Part shown: piece after piece, positions 1-10,967 of the stretch
Position numbering within the stretch: position 1 is the stretch's first letter
How the letters are laid out: every line of letters starts with the position of its first letter
Source of the DNA: Aspidiotus rigidus
Lineage: Eukaryota; Arthropoda; Insecta; Hemiptera; Diaspididae
DNA length: 64,000 nucleotides
Reading direction: 5' to 3'
Assembly (NCBI GenBank): GCA_035079385.1
Contig: JAVHKY010000062.1
Span: 310,001-374,000 of the forward strand
Program-made: the position numbers and the translations under genes
Notes under the pieces: generated by a model
What the model was told of the DNA's origin: nothing
What the model saw: only the letters and a program-made list of their open reading frames with translations
Database searches by the model: none

Positions 1-845
1 GTAGAGCTCTATTGGCGATTCTCGTGCAGTGAAAATATTGAAAGTAAATTAAATTTCTGATGGGTGGAGCAAGACTTTTTCTAGTTAATTTACTTTTGGT
101 AATTTTACCTCGCAGTGAAAAAAATATTAAATTTTATAAAAATTATATTCGGTAAGAACATCATAGATGAAATTACCTCAACTCAGAGTTTTGGATCTGG
201 AAGCCGTAGAAAAATGAACACCTCAGAATTTGCTTATTTGTGATGCTACCAATTTCTCTTTCCCCCGTAAGCCTGGTCCTGCTTTCATCCAACAAAATAC
301 ATAAATTATCGAGTGAACAAATAAATATTCACCACTGTTAGTTGAACTGTTGAAAGTTTCAAATTACGAATGTTGAAAATACTCGACTAAATGATGCCAT
401 TTGATGTACTTATTTAAGATTGATATTCTGGTGTCATTAGCTAATTTAATGTTACTGATGATTTAATGTAAAGAATTTCATCTTTTATGATTGAAAGTTG
501 GCGTAAGTTTTCAAATATCTGCCATGAAACTGAAAAAAAAAAAAAAAAATTGAAAAAAGATGCATAACATGTTTGGTCAAAGTCGAGAAAGTAAAAGATG
601 AATGAGTTGTGTTGAATGTGATTTCAATAATATCTTCAAAGTTTCAAGTCAACAACATTTAGCAATCATGAATTTCAGAGTTTCTTCTGCTTGTAATTGT
701 CTTCCGATGAATTTGATCAAATTAGTCAGCATCAACGAGATCACATTACAAATTAACAGTATTTGTCCAAGAAAATCTTTCGTTTGAAAACCAATTTCAG
801 AAAATAGAAAAATCTTCCTAGTAAGTTCCTCGGTCGGGAATATTT
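1..845. other. no gene seen
   Basis: AT-rich sequence with an A-run near 530-549. The only open frame of note (602-787) has no family features. I find no reverse-transcriptase remnant here, although the truncated non-LTR element reads toward this stretch. Confidence 0.5.
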
Positions 846-2042
846 TTAAATTTCATAACCGCCAGCGACGATTGAAAATAATGAAAATGTAACATCGAAT
901 GCTACTATGATACTCTGTGCACGCTCCTGTACATGACTCCTGTAGGATTCTCTTATTAGCCTCTTACTCGTTTTTCTAAGGTTTCGATAGCGCTCATGAA
1001 GCTCTCCTTCATTCGGAGAGTTCCTCTTTTTTAGCTTCGCTCTACAGTTTTCTTTCTGTTTTATGGCCATAATAGCCTCTTTCGTAAACCAGGTGGGGTA
1101 AGTGGAGTACCTTCTCCTGGATTTTCTCTTAGGAACCGTTTCTTCAAGTATCTCATTCAATCTTTCTTGTAGGTAGTTCGCTGCATCTTCACTATCATCT
1201 ATTTTGTACAGCGGTTCCCAGTCTATAACCTCCACCCCCCGATACAGCGCGAGAAAATCAGCTCTGGTGTAATTCCAAGCTGGAGTTATAACCGTCACAC
1301 TTGAAGGATCCCTCCTTTCCTTAGTTTTCATTCTGACCGTACTTGTAGAGGCCGATATTACAATTTCCAGGGGAGGGTGATACCGATCAACATGAGGAAC
1401 AAGTGAATCCGCGAGCGTGACCGCTGTCACTGAGACATTACTCAGTACCAAGTCAAGAGTTCTTTTTTGAAAATTTTCTACTGTATTAAAAGATTTTAGA
1501 CCAGCTATTTGAATGAGTTCAAGAAGTTCGTTTAATCTGTGATCGGAACTAAAGGTATCATCTGAGATGTGTGAATGACTGAAGGAAGGTATATTAAAGT
1601 CACCCAGGATCAAAACATTAGCCCCCCTTGATACAAGGCCGATAATTTTTTCATTTATTTTCCGATACGTCAATGGTGACGTGTTCGGAGGAAGATAAAA
1701 TACTGCCACGTAGAGTATTGTCCCAGTACGTTTATAGTCGTAAAATTTCAGCCAAATATTTTCACACGTTGCATCATGTAATTCAAGTTCGATAACTCGC
1801 TCGACTCGTATCTCTTTATTCACAGCCAACAGCACTCCACCACCCCGTTCAATTGTCAGAGACCTCTCGCATCTATCCTGTCTGTACACGTTATACCGTG
1901 GATCAAACAATTCGACCGACTGTATTCCCGCATGTAACCATGTTTCAGTAAGGGCTACTATTTGATAATTACGCTCCAACATTTCCAGGAAGACATCGTT
2001 AATTTTTGTACGCAACCCTCTTACATTTTGATAAAAAATCAT
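846..2042 (-). pseudogene. ORF2 fragment: apurinic-type endonuclease (EEP) domain of a non-LTR retrotransposon
   Basis: A 398-residue open frame that opens with the endonuclease motif QNVRGLRTK (about residues 6-14), then ALTETWL (about 30-36), a GGGVLLAV block and ILGDFNIPS (about 144-152). These are the metal-binding and catalytic segments of the EEP nuclease that nicks target DNA for reverse transcription. The C-terminal part has the Arg/Lys-rich linker normally followed by the reverse transcriptase, but the frame runs into unrelated residues and stops. Complete ORF2 proteins of this class are roughly 900 residues or more, so over half is lost. The domain itself is uninterrupted. Confidence 0.85.
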
Positions 2043-2207
2043 GTTATGGATGTCGGGGTGGGGAAGATGGGTCGTGGGAACACAAGGCAGGTTACATCAT
2101 TGTAATCATAATTTAAAATTAAAAAAACATTAAGAATAAGATACATTTCAATATACAATAATTATTATGTAGAACGTATACGAGTATTACAATGCTTCGT
2201 TTACGAG

Positions 2208-2814
2208 TTATTGAGTGTGTTTACCTGTTTTGTGAATCGGTTTCCGAACTTTACTCCTCTCCTCAAGTTTTTGTAGGTCACTGTCCGATGTTATACTAAT
2301 AACTGATTCTCCATCCTCGATTCGGGCCAGTATCTTGCAGTCTTTGATCCAAAGGTATTTGATATCTCTCTGTTTCCGCATGCACCGCGCTTTGTAATAT
2401 AATTCTGCATTTCTTGGAGACAAATGTTCTTCAGCATAAATTCGGTTGTTTGAGTTTAATCCAATGTGCCTTAATGTGAGTCGTTTCTCCTTCCATCTTC
2501 TTATGAGTTCATGTTTCAATTCCCTTCTTGTAAACCTCACTACTATACTTGGATGTTGTTTGACATTTTTTTGATAGCTCTGTAACTCTAGCTTCCAGCG
2601 AGACGGAATCATTCATCGACGTATTATTGCTATCGTGTGTAGTACTTTCATTCGAAGGCTGGTTAATTACTTTCATGAATTTGGAATTTTTGGAATTTTT
2701 CATCTTATTAAGGTCAGTTTCTCCTATGATAGGGTTGAAATACCCGCAGGAAGAACATTTACCACCAGTAGAGGTGATAAACCGACGACATTCCTGACAT
2801 TTCAACTGTGACAT
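2208..2814 (-). pseudogene. ORF1 (gag-like) of the same element, frameshifted, with FP25K-like C-terminus
   Basis: The first frame (2814-2509) starts with a Cys-rich zinc-binding head: CQECRRF, then CSSCGYF (two CxxC pairs). The second frame (2612-2208) has the C-terminal fold of insect retrotransposon ORF1 proteins that resembles baculovirus FP protein: SIVVRFTRRELKHELIRRWK, then IYAEEHLSPRNAELYYKAR, then YLWIKDCKILAR. The two frames overlap by about 100 bases and differ by one frame. Relatives carry a coiled-coil region between the two halves, so a deletion probably accompanied the frameshift. Its known type of role is nucleic-acid binding in the retrotransposon particle. Confidence 0.7.
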
Positions 2815-2974
2815 ACCGATGCTACCAGATTACGTTGTGCGAGGATTGTTCGAACAGGAAAGGAAAAAAAAAAAAAAAAAAAAAGATTATGATAACATTG
2901 CGTAACACAGCAACACACGTCCGATACGATTCACATCCGTTTCCATTTATGACATTTTAGGGAATTAGTAGCTT

Positions 2975-3397
2975 TTATGAGTAACACATACAGAAATTTA
3001 GAGCCATCCAGTTCTTGCATGAACTTGCGACGTGTATGAATTTTTCGAATGTTCCCGAAAACTTCACGCAGAAGTTTTCGAGCGGGAGTTTCCATTGGTG
3101 TAATATCCGTGTTTCCTGCGTGCTGTTGCTCTTTGATTTAAATAAGTTCAAAAAAGAATTGCCAATAAATCCTCCTTGGAATTTGATGGTGGTTGTTTCG
3201 CTCGGGAAAATGTGGTACGTATTGGTTATGTTTGGTCCTGTTTTTACGTAACTTTCGACCATAACGCCCAAGATAACATTGGTACTGTTATTCCAGAACT
3301 TCATTTCTCTTGATACCGGTACTGGTACTTCACTATTAACCATAATGATTTGAAGGTGAAGATACACAAAAAAATAAAAATTATTGTTCCACAACAT
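2975..3397 (-). CDS. putative small secreted protein A (140 aa)
   Basis: A single-exon frame beginning with a true ATG. Residues 1-21 form a hydrophobic signal-peptide-like leader with a likely cleavage near VNS|EVP. The mature part has many Asn-x-Ser/Thr sites and a Cys-containing tail (C-x3-SG-x-FE, then further Cys near the end). I recognise no family. The frame at 4416-4838 on the same strand has the same length, a leader, an NN-x2-N block near residue 35-40, a GN/GMN...F-K block and the same C-x3-SG-x-[FY]-E...C tail spacing, so the two look like diverged tandem paralogues. The mature part is probably beta-rich. A secreted defence, salivary or venom-type protein is possible, but function is not shown. 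Confidence 0.5.
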   Translation of the reverse strand: MLWNNNFYFFVYLHLQIIMVNSEVPVPVSREMKFWNNSTNVILGVMVESYVKTGPNITNTYHIFPSETTTIKFQGGFIGNSFLNLFKSKSNSTQETRILHQWKLPLENFCVKFSGTFEKFIHVASSCKNWMALNFCMCYS

Positions 3398-3429
3398 GTT
3401 AAAAATTTTGAACTTCTTTCTAGTATAAG

Positions 3430-3641
3430 AAACAATATCTTCCTCTCGTGTGATACAACATTCTACTGTCTGACCAGCGAAAGAAAGCAGTTTTCTTATC
3501 GCAAATATGCGATATCATTCTTCATCAGGAATCCGAAACGTACATTTCACAACTTTTCATCATGTTTTGCGATAAGAAAACTGCGTTCTTTCGCTGGTCA
3601 AACAGTAGAATGTTGTATCACACGAGAGGAAGATATTGTTT
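3430..3641. repeat. inverted repeat, about 76-bp arms (foldback)
   Basis: Positions 3430-3505 are nearly the reverse complement of 3566-3641, with a loop of about 60 bases. I see only a few mismatches. No clear target-site duplication borders the arms. It lies just upstream of secreted protein gene A. It could be a small foldback element or a source of a hairpin transcript. Confidence 0.8.
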
Positions 3642-4361
3642 ATCCATTTAACCTATATCGTCCATCGCGTCACTGATTTCATATCTTTTATCACCTAATT
3701 AAACAAAGAATGTAGACCATCTATTTACACCCGCGTTGACCACCTCACCTCCTCTCATTTGTCTCACTCCCATCATCGATAATAAGATACTCGCTCTTTG
3801 TTTTCAAATGTATCACCTTATTGTTTCATTATCCACACATATGTACCCAAGCCATAAATACTGTCATTCCTTTAAAAAAATGTGAAAGAACGACGTTTTG
3901 GAAATCGCGATTATTCCTACATAGAATACAATATTTTACCTTTCACACACAAGTTTCACGATTCATGCACCGGTGTATCAAGTTTTGCAGAGCCACGACT
4001 GTAAGGCGCACATGATTCTTTTTTCATTTTCTCGTTTGTACTTCCGCACGTTCGTCGCTCTGTTACCACGAAACTTATGTGTATGAAAAATAGTACTTTC
4101 TACTCCACATAAGCGCAGTCGTACTTCTCGAATTAATTTTACATACGGATACATTTCGATCACCGTGTTTTTACACTAATATACCGCTACGGCTGATAGA
4201 AGAAAACTTCGGGAAAATCGAGTAGACACCTACCTAAAATAAAGTTCGATAATTATATAAAAAAAAAATTTACTTGTGTAGGAACGAGTCTCGAAATATG
4301 AGTACCAATCCATGACACATTCATAATAATAAGTCGATGTTCTGAGATACAATATACCATT
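3642..4361. other. intergenic, no gene seen
   Basis: AT-rich spacer between the two secreted-protein genes. Short open frames at 3821-4015 and 3978-4163 lack protein-like features. Confidence 0.5.
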
Positions 4362-4367
4362 TTATTT
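4362..4367 (-). terminator. candidate polyadenylation signal for secreted protein B
   Basis: Minus-strand AATAAA about 50 bases beyond the stop codon of the 4416-4838 gene. Position and sequence fit a cleavage/polyadenylation signal; there is no transcript evidence. Confidence 0.4.
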
Positions 4368-4415
4368 CAAAAATGTATTCGTTACAAATTTAGGTCAAAT
4401 ATACTTTCAGTTAGC

Positions 4416-4838
4416 CTAAAAGTCACTCTGCTCTCTACAATCCTGATCACTTGCACAAGCTATTGTGTTGATACAATTTAATAATTGCGGTGATTCATAT
4501 TTACCGCTTACCCAGAAACATTGCTTTTCATCATCTCCAAGTTTTTTCGTAGCAATAACTATTCCTTCATCGTCTGCATTGAGGTGCTTGAAGATTGTGA
4601 TGTTCATACCACTGATATGTGTAGGCACTGCATATGAATAAATAATTCCCTCTGTAGGTCCTATAAAGATTGGTGATCTAGATCGACGAACATCCTCATA
4701 GTCATCAATGGCATAGGAAATGGAAAAACGCGCGTTACCCCTATTATTAACTTCGATCTGCGAATTTCCCGATATTACATACCGCGAAGATTCATACAAG
4801 AACGCAATTGTTATATATAATACAAAAGCTAAGTTCAT
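4416..4838 (-). CDS. putative small secreted protein B (140 aa)
   Basis: The frame is open from 4868, but the first ATG is at 4838, which gives 140 residues, the same length as protein A. Residues 1-18 form a strongly hydrophobic leader. The mature part has an EVNNRGN block, a central IFIGPTEG turn, MNITIFKH, and a C-terminal region with four Cys (QCFW, LLNC, IACA, QDC). The alignment with protein A covers the NN-x2-N block, the N-x2-[IL]-F-K block and the C-x3-SG-x-[FY]-E tail. No known family is recognised. An AATAAA follows at the expected distance. It is best read as a host gene for a secreted or extracellular protein of unknown role. Confidence 0.55.
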   Translation of the reverse strand: MNLAFVLYITIAFLYESSRYVISGNSQIEVNNRGNARFSISYAIDDYEDVRRSRSPIFIGPTEGIIYSYAVPTHISGMNITIFKHLNADDEGIVIATKKLGDDEKQCFWVSGKYESPQLLNCINTIACASDQDCREQSDF

Positions 4839-5119
4839 GATAAATGTAATAATTCTAAACGGTAACAAAATTTAAATCTTTTAATAGAGTGTGGTCATGG
4901 AAACAAAGAAAAGACCTGAGCACACGAAAATTCCGGATAATACTGTGTAGGTACCTAGTGAAAGCAGCGATTACATTGTCTAAGATGTAACATCATGACA
5001 CTCTGTGGCGAATAAATTCAAGCTATGGTTGATGTCTTCCTACGTCGAAACCACATTCCAACAGAACAGGTTTGACCGTATAGGAAAAACATTAATATGG
5101 GGCATAGTGATGCAAAACA

Positions 5120-6752
5120 TACGTGTGTTACAAACTTCAGCTGCGATGATTTTTTTTTCATGATTTAAATAAAAGAGGAAAACGATAAAAATTTGATACA
5201 AAAGTTCTGAAATTTTTGAACAATTGAAGAAGAAAAATAAGATGACATTAATGACTTACTTTTGCTTTGAAAACAATGAAATATTCTGTGTGGGATTTTT
5301 TTTTTTTTTTTTGGTTATTCAGAAATGTAGAAAAAACGGTAAAATTTGTGCAATGCGCTCAACTGCGATAGAAATTCATATTGATGGTTGAAAGTTGGTG
5401 CAGAAAGAGTTCAATTGTATAACTTCGTAGGAGGTTCACCTACGATAATTTTTTACAGTTAAAAATAGAGAAAAATGATATTTGATACAAAACTTCTGAA
5501 ATTTTTGAACTAGCAGAGATGAAAAAAAGAGTAAAATGATTAATTATTTGCTTTAGAAACAACAAATATTCAAGGAGGATTTTTAACAGTTCTTGGGTTA
5601 GTTGAAATTGAAAGAAGGATGAGATAAATTACCAAAAAATGAGGAAAACTAACCCCCGTGCTTCACTATGCTTCTTTTTAAGCCTTTCAAAATTGAATGA
5701 AAAATGCAAGAAATTGACCTCTGTGCTTGTTTAACGATTTTTTAAATTGAGTGGAAAATGCGAGAAATTAGCCTCAAAATAAGAGAACTTGCTCCCTTCA
5801 CTTCTTCGTAAGATTTTTTAAATTCAATGAAAAATCAGAGAAATTAACTCCAAAATGAGAGAAATTACCCCCAAAATGAGAGATATCACTCCTTGCGCTT
5901 CTTTTTGAGATTTTTAAAATTCAATGAAAAATCAGAGAAATTAGCCCCCCTGCGCTACACTGCGCTATAGCTCATAATGAGAGAAATTGGCCTCTGTGCT
6001 TTTTTAGGATTTTTAAAATTGAATGAAAAATGAGAAAAATTAGCCTCAAAATGAGAGAAACAGGTTCCTTCGCTTCTGTTTAGAATTTTTAAAATTATAT
6101 GAAAAATGCGAAAAAAATAGCCTCGAAATGTTGAAAGTTAGCCCTCTACGCTTCTTCTTAGGATTTTTTAAATTGAATGAAAAATGATAGAAATTGACAG
6201 AAATTAGTCTCTGCGCTTGACTGCGCTAGAAAAAATATCTTATATATGTTAAAATTGATACAAAAATGATACAAAAGTTCTGAAATTTCCGATCTAACGG
6301 AGATAAAAAAAGAGTGAAATTATTCATTCTTTACCACGAAAACATCAAAATAGACAGAGTGGAAAATTGGACGATTTCTAGGATTTTTTGGAGGGGTTGA
6401 AAAATGGGTAAATTTTGCTCTGCGCTAGAGAAATTAGGAAGTGTGCCTGAAGGAAAATTCTTACATTTCTCGTATTTTAGGAGAGTTGGAATGTAGCTCT
6501 CATGAGTGATATATATTTATGGTAAAAATATAGAAAATTGATACAGAATTGATACAAAAACTCTGAAATTTTCGAACTAGCTTGGAAGAAAAATATGGTG
6601 AATTGATTCATATTTAGCTTAAACACAATCAAATATTCATGATGAAAAATTGAACCATTTCTAGGATTATTGAAGAGGTTGAAAAATGAGTGAACTGTGC
6701 TCTGCGCTAGAGAAATTAGGAAGTGCGCCAGAAGGAATATATCTTATCTACT
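5120..6752. repeat. degenerate repeat tract (GAGAAATTAGCC / TCTGAAATTTT family)
   Basis: Diverged copies of a block that starts near TTCTGAAATTT and runs through a (GA)-rich line to AAATATTCA recur at about 5205, 5495, 6270 and 6560. Between 5630 and 6240 a shorter unit of 'GAGAAATTAGCCTCAAAATG ... CTTCTTTTTAGGATTTTTAAA' type is repeated many times. The same family occurs in reverse orientation at 11.3-12.1 kb. It shows no coding potential. Confidence 0.75.
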
Positions 6753-7351
6753 GGCAATAATTTCGAATTTTCGAAATTGTGATTTGTGGTCAAGTTTTTC
6801 AGCGAAAGGATATGAAATTCGTAATCTGCGTTAAATTTCGGTTAGGATAGGACTATTGGGTACAATTTTTAGTCGCCGGAGATTTTTTTCTGGTGAAAAT
6901 TCAGTTTTCACAGAGGGCAATAATTTCGAATTTTCGAAATTGTGATTTGTGGTCAAGTTTTTCAGCGAAAGGATATGAAATTCGTAATCTGCGTTAAATT
7001 TCGGTTAGGATAGGACTATTGGGTACAATTTTTAGTCGCCGGAGATTTTTTTCTGGTGAAAATTCAGTTTTCACAGAGGGCAATAATTTCGAATTTTCGA
7101 AATTGTGATTTGTGGTCAAGTTTTTCAGCGAAAGGATATGAAATTCGTAATCTGCGTTAAATTTCGGTTAGGATAGGACTATTGGGTACAATTTTTAGTC
7201 GCCGGAGATTTTTTTCTGGTGAAAATTCAGTTTTCACAGAGGGCAATAATTTCGAATTTTCGAAATTGTGATTTGTGGTCAAGTTTTTCAGCCGAAAGGA
7301 TATGAAATTCGTAATCTGCGTTAAATTTCGGTTAGGATAGGACTATTGGGT
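6753..7351. repeat. 163-bp tandem satellite, about 3.7 copies
   Basis: The string GGCAATAATTTCGAA begins at 6753, 6916, 7079 and 7242, an exact 163-base period. Copies are essentially identical apart from one inserted C in the last copy, after which homology fades near 7351. Each unit contains the palindrome AATTTCGAATTTTCGAAATT. Near-identity indicates recent amplification or homogenisation. Confidence 0.95.
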
Positions 7352-8321
7352 TTAATTTTTCATTTTATCAAAATTGCGTCTTTGTGAAGTTGAAAAATTA
7401 GTGAGATAGAGAACATATTAATTTAATAATTGTTCTTCAGTTTCAAAACCTACTCTCAGGAGAACTTCATTAGTTTTACACTCAGGCAAGTTTGAAGATA
7501 CTATTGTGTAGGGTTACCATTACAATTTTCTTCTTGGTTTCCCAACGGTTACATAATGTCTAGATTTACTAGAAACATTTTTTAAATTTTTCAACCCCCG
7601 CAGATATTTTAATTCTATTCATATTTTTCAAAGTTTATGAAAGCTCTCATTATTCAAAAATTTAGTATCAACTCCATGTGTTAATGTTGAAGCAGGAAGT
7701 TGAGAAATGTATCTCTCAAGTGTGTCAGTTTAGAATAATTAATTCTTTTATTGTGTTCCAACATTAGAGTATTTATACCTTAATCTTAATCAAGTTATGA
7801 GATTATTTTTTGATATTGTAGATTTGTTACTAATCATGATTCGTAATTTTTGTATAATAGTAATAAGTGCAGCGGTACATTTATCAATTTCTTGATATGG
7901 TGTCATTTTAATTGACCGATAAATATGAATTTGTTAATACTCAATCATCTGTATTGTTCTTATTCAATTATCGTTCATGATATTCTAACTGAACACGCTC
8001 TTTATATACGTCATTCATTTTTACGCTTGTGCGAAATTATTTTTTCGTCCAATGTGTCTCATCGCCCTTTTTGTTTCATTTGCTTTTTTTTCTGTCCTGT
8101 AAATAAGTCAATATTTCAAAGCGCTTGTTGTTCATATTATTCAACTTTCTTCCAACCTCACATAGTGTAAAACGTTCATAATCATAATTTATTCTCGGAG
8201 TGCAGACTGTGAAGAATATTGTAAATTATTGCTTTATAGTACCTAATGAATGAGTGTTTATTAATGTGGTAAGAGCTTTATAAAGTTTCTAATTGGGTTA
8301 AATGATATAACTTGGTTGCAG
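7352..8321. other. no gene seen
   Basis: AT-rich DNA. The 7925-8170 open frame is hydrophobic low-complexity sequence with no splice or family support. The last bases form the acceptor (TTGGTTGCAG) of the following exon. Confidence 0.5.
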
Positions 8322-8597
8322 GAATTATTATGTAATGGGAACGATTTACTCGAGATGAAAGAGGATTATCTTCCGACTGTTGCGGTTATTTTGCAAAATT
8401 TCTTGTCCAAGTCGGTAGAACATAATTTAAGTACGCCTGAACGCATTAATAACGAAACACTGGCCCTAAATCAAATTCTTAATAATGCTTCATTGTCATC
8501 TCTACCAATGTCTGACCAAAAGTCTACCGCGTTATTTGTGCTAATATTTTTGTCTATAAATTTTTTGCTGTACATATATCCAATACCAGACTGGTAA
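8322..8597 (+). CDS. exon of an unidentified gene (copy 1 of a paired exon)
   Basis: An AG acceptor ends at 8321 and the frame opens in phase 0 with LLCNGNDLLEMK, followed by VAVILQNFL. It stays open to a stop at 8597, but a possible donor (GTAGAA) at 8415 would give a 93-base exon. It resembles the exon at 10854: the pattern L-x-C-x3-D-[IL]-LE-x-K...VAV...L recurs in the same phase. The D-[LI]-LE-x-K helix is reminiscent of the last helix of calponin-homology domains, but I cannot name the gene. Upstream exons are not evident; they may lie before the window or be hidden. Confidence 0.4.
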   Translation, partial: ELLCNGNDLLEMKEDYLPTVAVILQNFLSKSVEHNLSTPERINNETLALNQILNNASLSSLPMSDQKSTALFVLIFLSINFLLYIYPIPDW

Positions 8598-8659
8598 AAT
8601 TTTATTATTGTATCTCCTTGTTATAGTATTCATTTCAATTTATTTTTTTCTACTTCTTG

Positions 8660-8698
8660 CTCTCTATCTCTCTCTCTCTCCCTCTCTCTCTCTCTCTA
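8660..8698. repeat. (CT)n microsatellite
   Basis: About 38 bases of nearly pure CT with two interruptions, shortly after the first of the paired exons. Confidence 0.95.
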
Positions 8699-10853
8699 CA
8701 CTTTCTTTTATTATATTTGATGAACCGTGTATTGCGTTTTTTTGATGAGAAATTCAGAGTCCAAGAAAATTGACCATTTCTAAAGTAGCAAGTTGGATTC
8801 AAGTCGTAAGAGGAAAAAAAACTGTATAAGCGTCATTTAGCAAATCCATACATTTTTTTGACAATTGTACAAGATGGAACAAATAAATTTTGTACAAATA
8901 TTCTGACCCTATCCATCAAATTATAAAAAAAAAGATTAGATAGGACCTGCCTTGTTTTCAAAATAAATCTGTGGGCTGGGCACATCAAAATACAGGTTGT
9001 AGTTGAACATTACGTCGTCTATTTTTCGTGAACAAGTAAAATAATCTTTCAATGAAGGAACACTTTTGACCTATCCTAGCGGCGTAATGGTAGGTTTTCC
9101 AGGGAAATACTATCCTATTCTTCTTTGTAAAAAATTTGAAGACTAACAGAATTTATTATGGCAACTTTTGCCCTAAAGCTATTCCTTCAGCAGTACAAAA
9201 TAGCTCTCCTTCTCCAGGATCGCTTAGATTTTTGTTAACTTTACACGTGAAGGAATTTTGCTGGATAATATTTATGCCCTCTCTCAAATTGTTCACTTAT
9301 TTTTTGTTCGACTAAAATTGAAGCAAAAGTGAATGCAAGATTACTTTTCTTTAATTACTTGAAGAATAAATTAATATTTTTATTCAATTATTATGAGATA
9401 GTGAATTTGGAGAAATTATGTTCCATTGGTCATTTTGATGGTGTTTCAGTAGGATTTACCGTCTTAAGTTTTCTAATTAACAATTTAAGCGTACTAATGT
9501 TCCTAAAATTGTTTATATAATGTAGTATTAGTCATCATTGCTTTGTTGCGAAATTTGAAAGAAAAGTTGTTGACGGGTTACATAACAGCTTAAATAATTT
9601 TGGTGGTTTTTGAGTTCAAGATAGAAATATTCCAAAAATTCATGCTATTTTGGCGGCAATTAAAAGAACAAAATGCTGTCGTAAAATTTTTCTTTCCGTT
9701 TCTTAGTCTCCCCACCCTCCCTCTTTGTACAACAATACTTGTCTTTTTTTTACTTAGCTGTTTGAGCAGGAGATTTGTTCTGTATCTCTATTATTATTAT
9801 CATTTATGTTGTATAACTTTTCAATACCAAATTTTTCTATTATTTCTTGTTACCATATTCAAATTGACATGATAAGCTTCATATTCAATGTTAATCTAAT
9901 CCAACTGAACTATAAATGTATCTGTGATTGTTTTTTATTTTTTCTATTTTTTCTTATGCACATACACATATAGGTAACCAATAATCGATTAAACGCGATA
10001 AAAAAGATAGGGTTATTGTTGCCATTACAAACCTATGTTTAGATGCGCAGCCAGGTATTTTCCTGCAGACAGTCTTTGTGGAAAACAAAAACAAATATGC
10101 TGCAAGCACTTATTTCTCAATAATATAAACAAATTTGTATTAAAAAAGATCTGAAGAAACTTTGGTTGATGGAAATTTCTCTCCTGGCTTTGTCAAAGAA
10201 CAGTAAAAAAGTTTTGTTTGATATTCTTGCAAAATTCTGTTTACTGAATTTCCTTCTATTTTTCTTTCCTTTGTTTTTTTGTTTTTCTACATGTGATTTC
10301 CCATAAGTATAACATTCTAGAAACTGTTGGATCTTTGGTAACTACATTGGGCATAAGATGGAATTATGGATCATTTTCTAAGCCTCTAGATTACTGAATA
10401 CAACACTTGTATCTTATTCTGTTCTCGTTCAAACCATTCTTAGATTCCCAGAACGTCATCTTTGCTCATAGGCAATCACATGTTTGAAGAAAAAGGGGGA
10501 AAAAAAAAGTAAATATAGACTTTAAAAAATTCAACTGGCAAGATTCTACTATCATTTCACAATTTTGATAAATAAACAACCTCACGAGAAAAAATGTATA
10601 TTATTTTTTCATATTATGTGTATGGCCAACTCAACCAATTTATATTCATAAAAGACTTAATATTTTTCTGTGTTATTTTGTTACTTTCTGTTGATGAAAT
10701 AGACAAATGCTGTATATAAAATGTAGAGTAAGATTTGTTTATTTTGTAGTTATCATAATAATGTACTTTTCAAGCAATTATCTTACATGCTATCTAGATG
10801 CATGAATATGAGCAGTATGTATGTAACTACCTCAATTAATTTACATTTTACAG
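8699..10853. other. probable intron, no gene seen
   Basis: AT-rich sequence between the paired exons, ending in a pyrimidine-rich tract and acceptor (TTTACAG). The open frames at 9329-9520 and 9600-9872 are hydrophobic and low in complexity and are not supported. Confidence 0.45.
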
Positions 10854-10967
10854 AGTTTGGTTTGCAGTCCAAGTGATATCCTTGAGGGTAAAGGACTGGC
10901 TCAAGTAGCTGTTACTGTGGCTGAACTACTGAGGTTTCATAATGTAAAGGCTGGATCTGTGGAATAA
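10854..10967 (+). CDS. terminal exon of an unidentified gene (copy 2 of a paired exon)
   Basis: It begins after a CAG acceptor in phase 0, reads SLVCSPSDILEGKGLAQVAV and continues to a stop at 10965-10967. The segment C-x3-D-I-LE-x-K...VAV...LL parallels the exon at 8322, which suggests duplicated, perhaps mutually exclusive, exons. The DILEGK helix followed by a V-x3-A-x-LL helix fits the end of a calponin-homology domain, but this is inference. The following 300 bases are a plausible 3' untranslated region. Confidence 0.45.
   Translation, partial: SLVCSPSDILEGKGLAQVAVTVAELLRFHNVKAGSVE

Larger units (their letters stand above)
846..2814 (-). mobile_element. non-LTR retrotransposon relic (Jockey/CR1-like), 3'-truncated
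   Basis: Two coding blocks lie in the usual order on the minus strand: a gag-like ORF1 (2814 to 2208, frameshifted), then after about 165 bases the endonuclease part of ORF2 (2042 to 846). The reverse transcriptase and 3' tail are missing. Loss of the 3' half with the 5' half kept is the reverse of normal target-primed truncation, so a later deletion or rearrangement is likely. A poly-A run at 2864-2883 on the plus strand lies outside the 5' side and is not the element's own tail. The clade is inferred from ORF1 type and is not certain. Confidence 0.75.

Noticed and set aside
6753..7351. Tandem repeats resembling a CRISPR array
   Set aside because: The 163-base units abut without variable spacers, in a eukaryotic genome; it is a satellite.
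7925..9872. Open frames at 7925, 9329 and 9600
   Set aside because: AT-rich hydrophobic translations with no motif, conservation or splice support.
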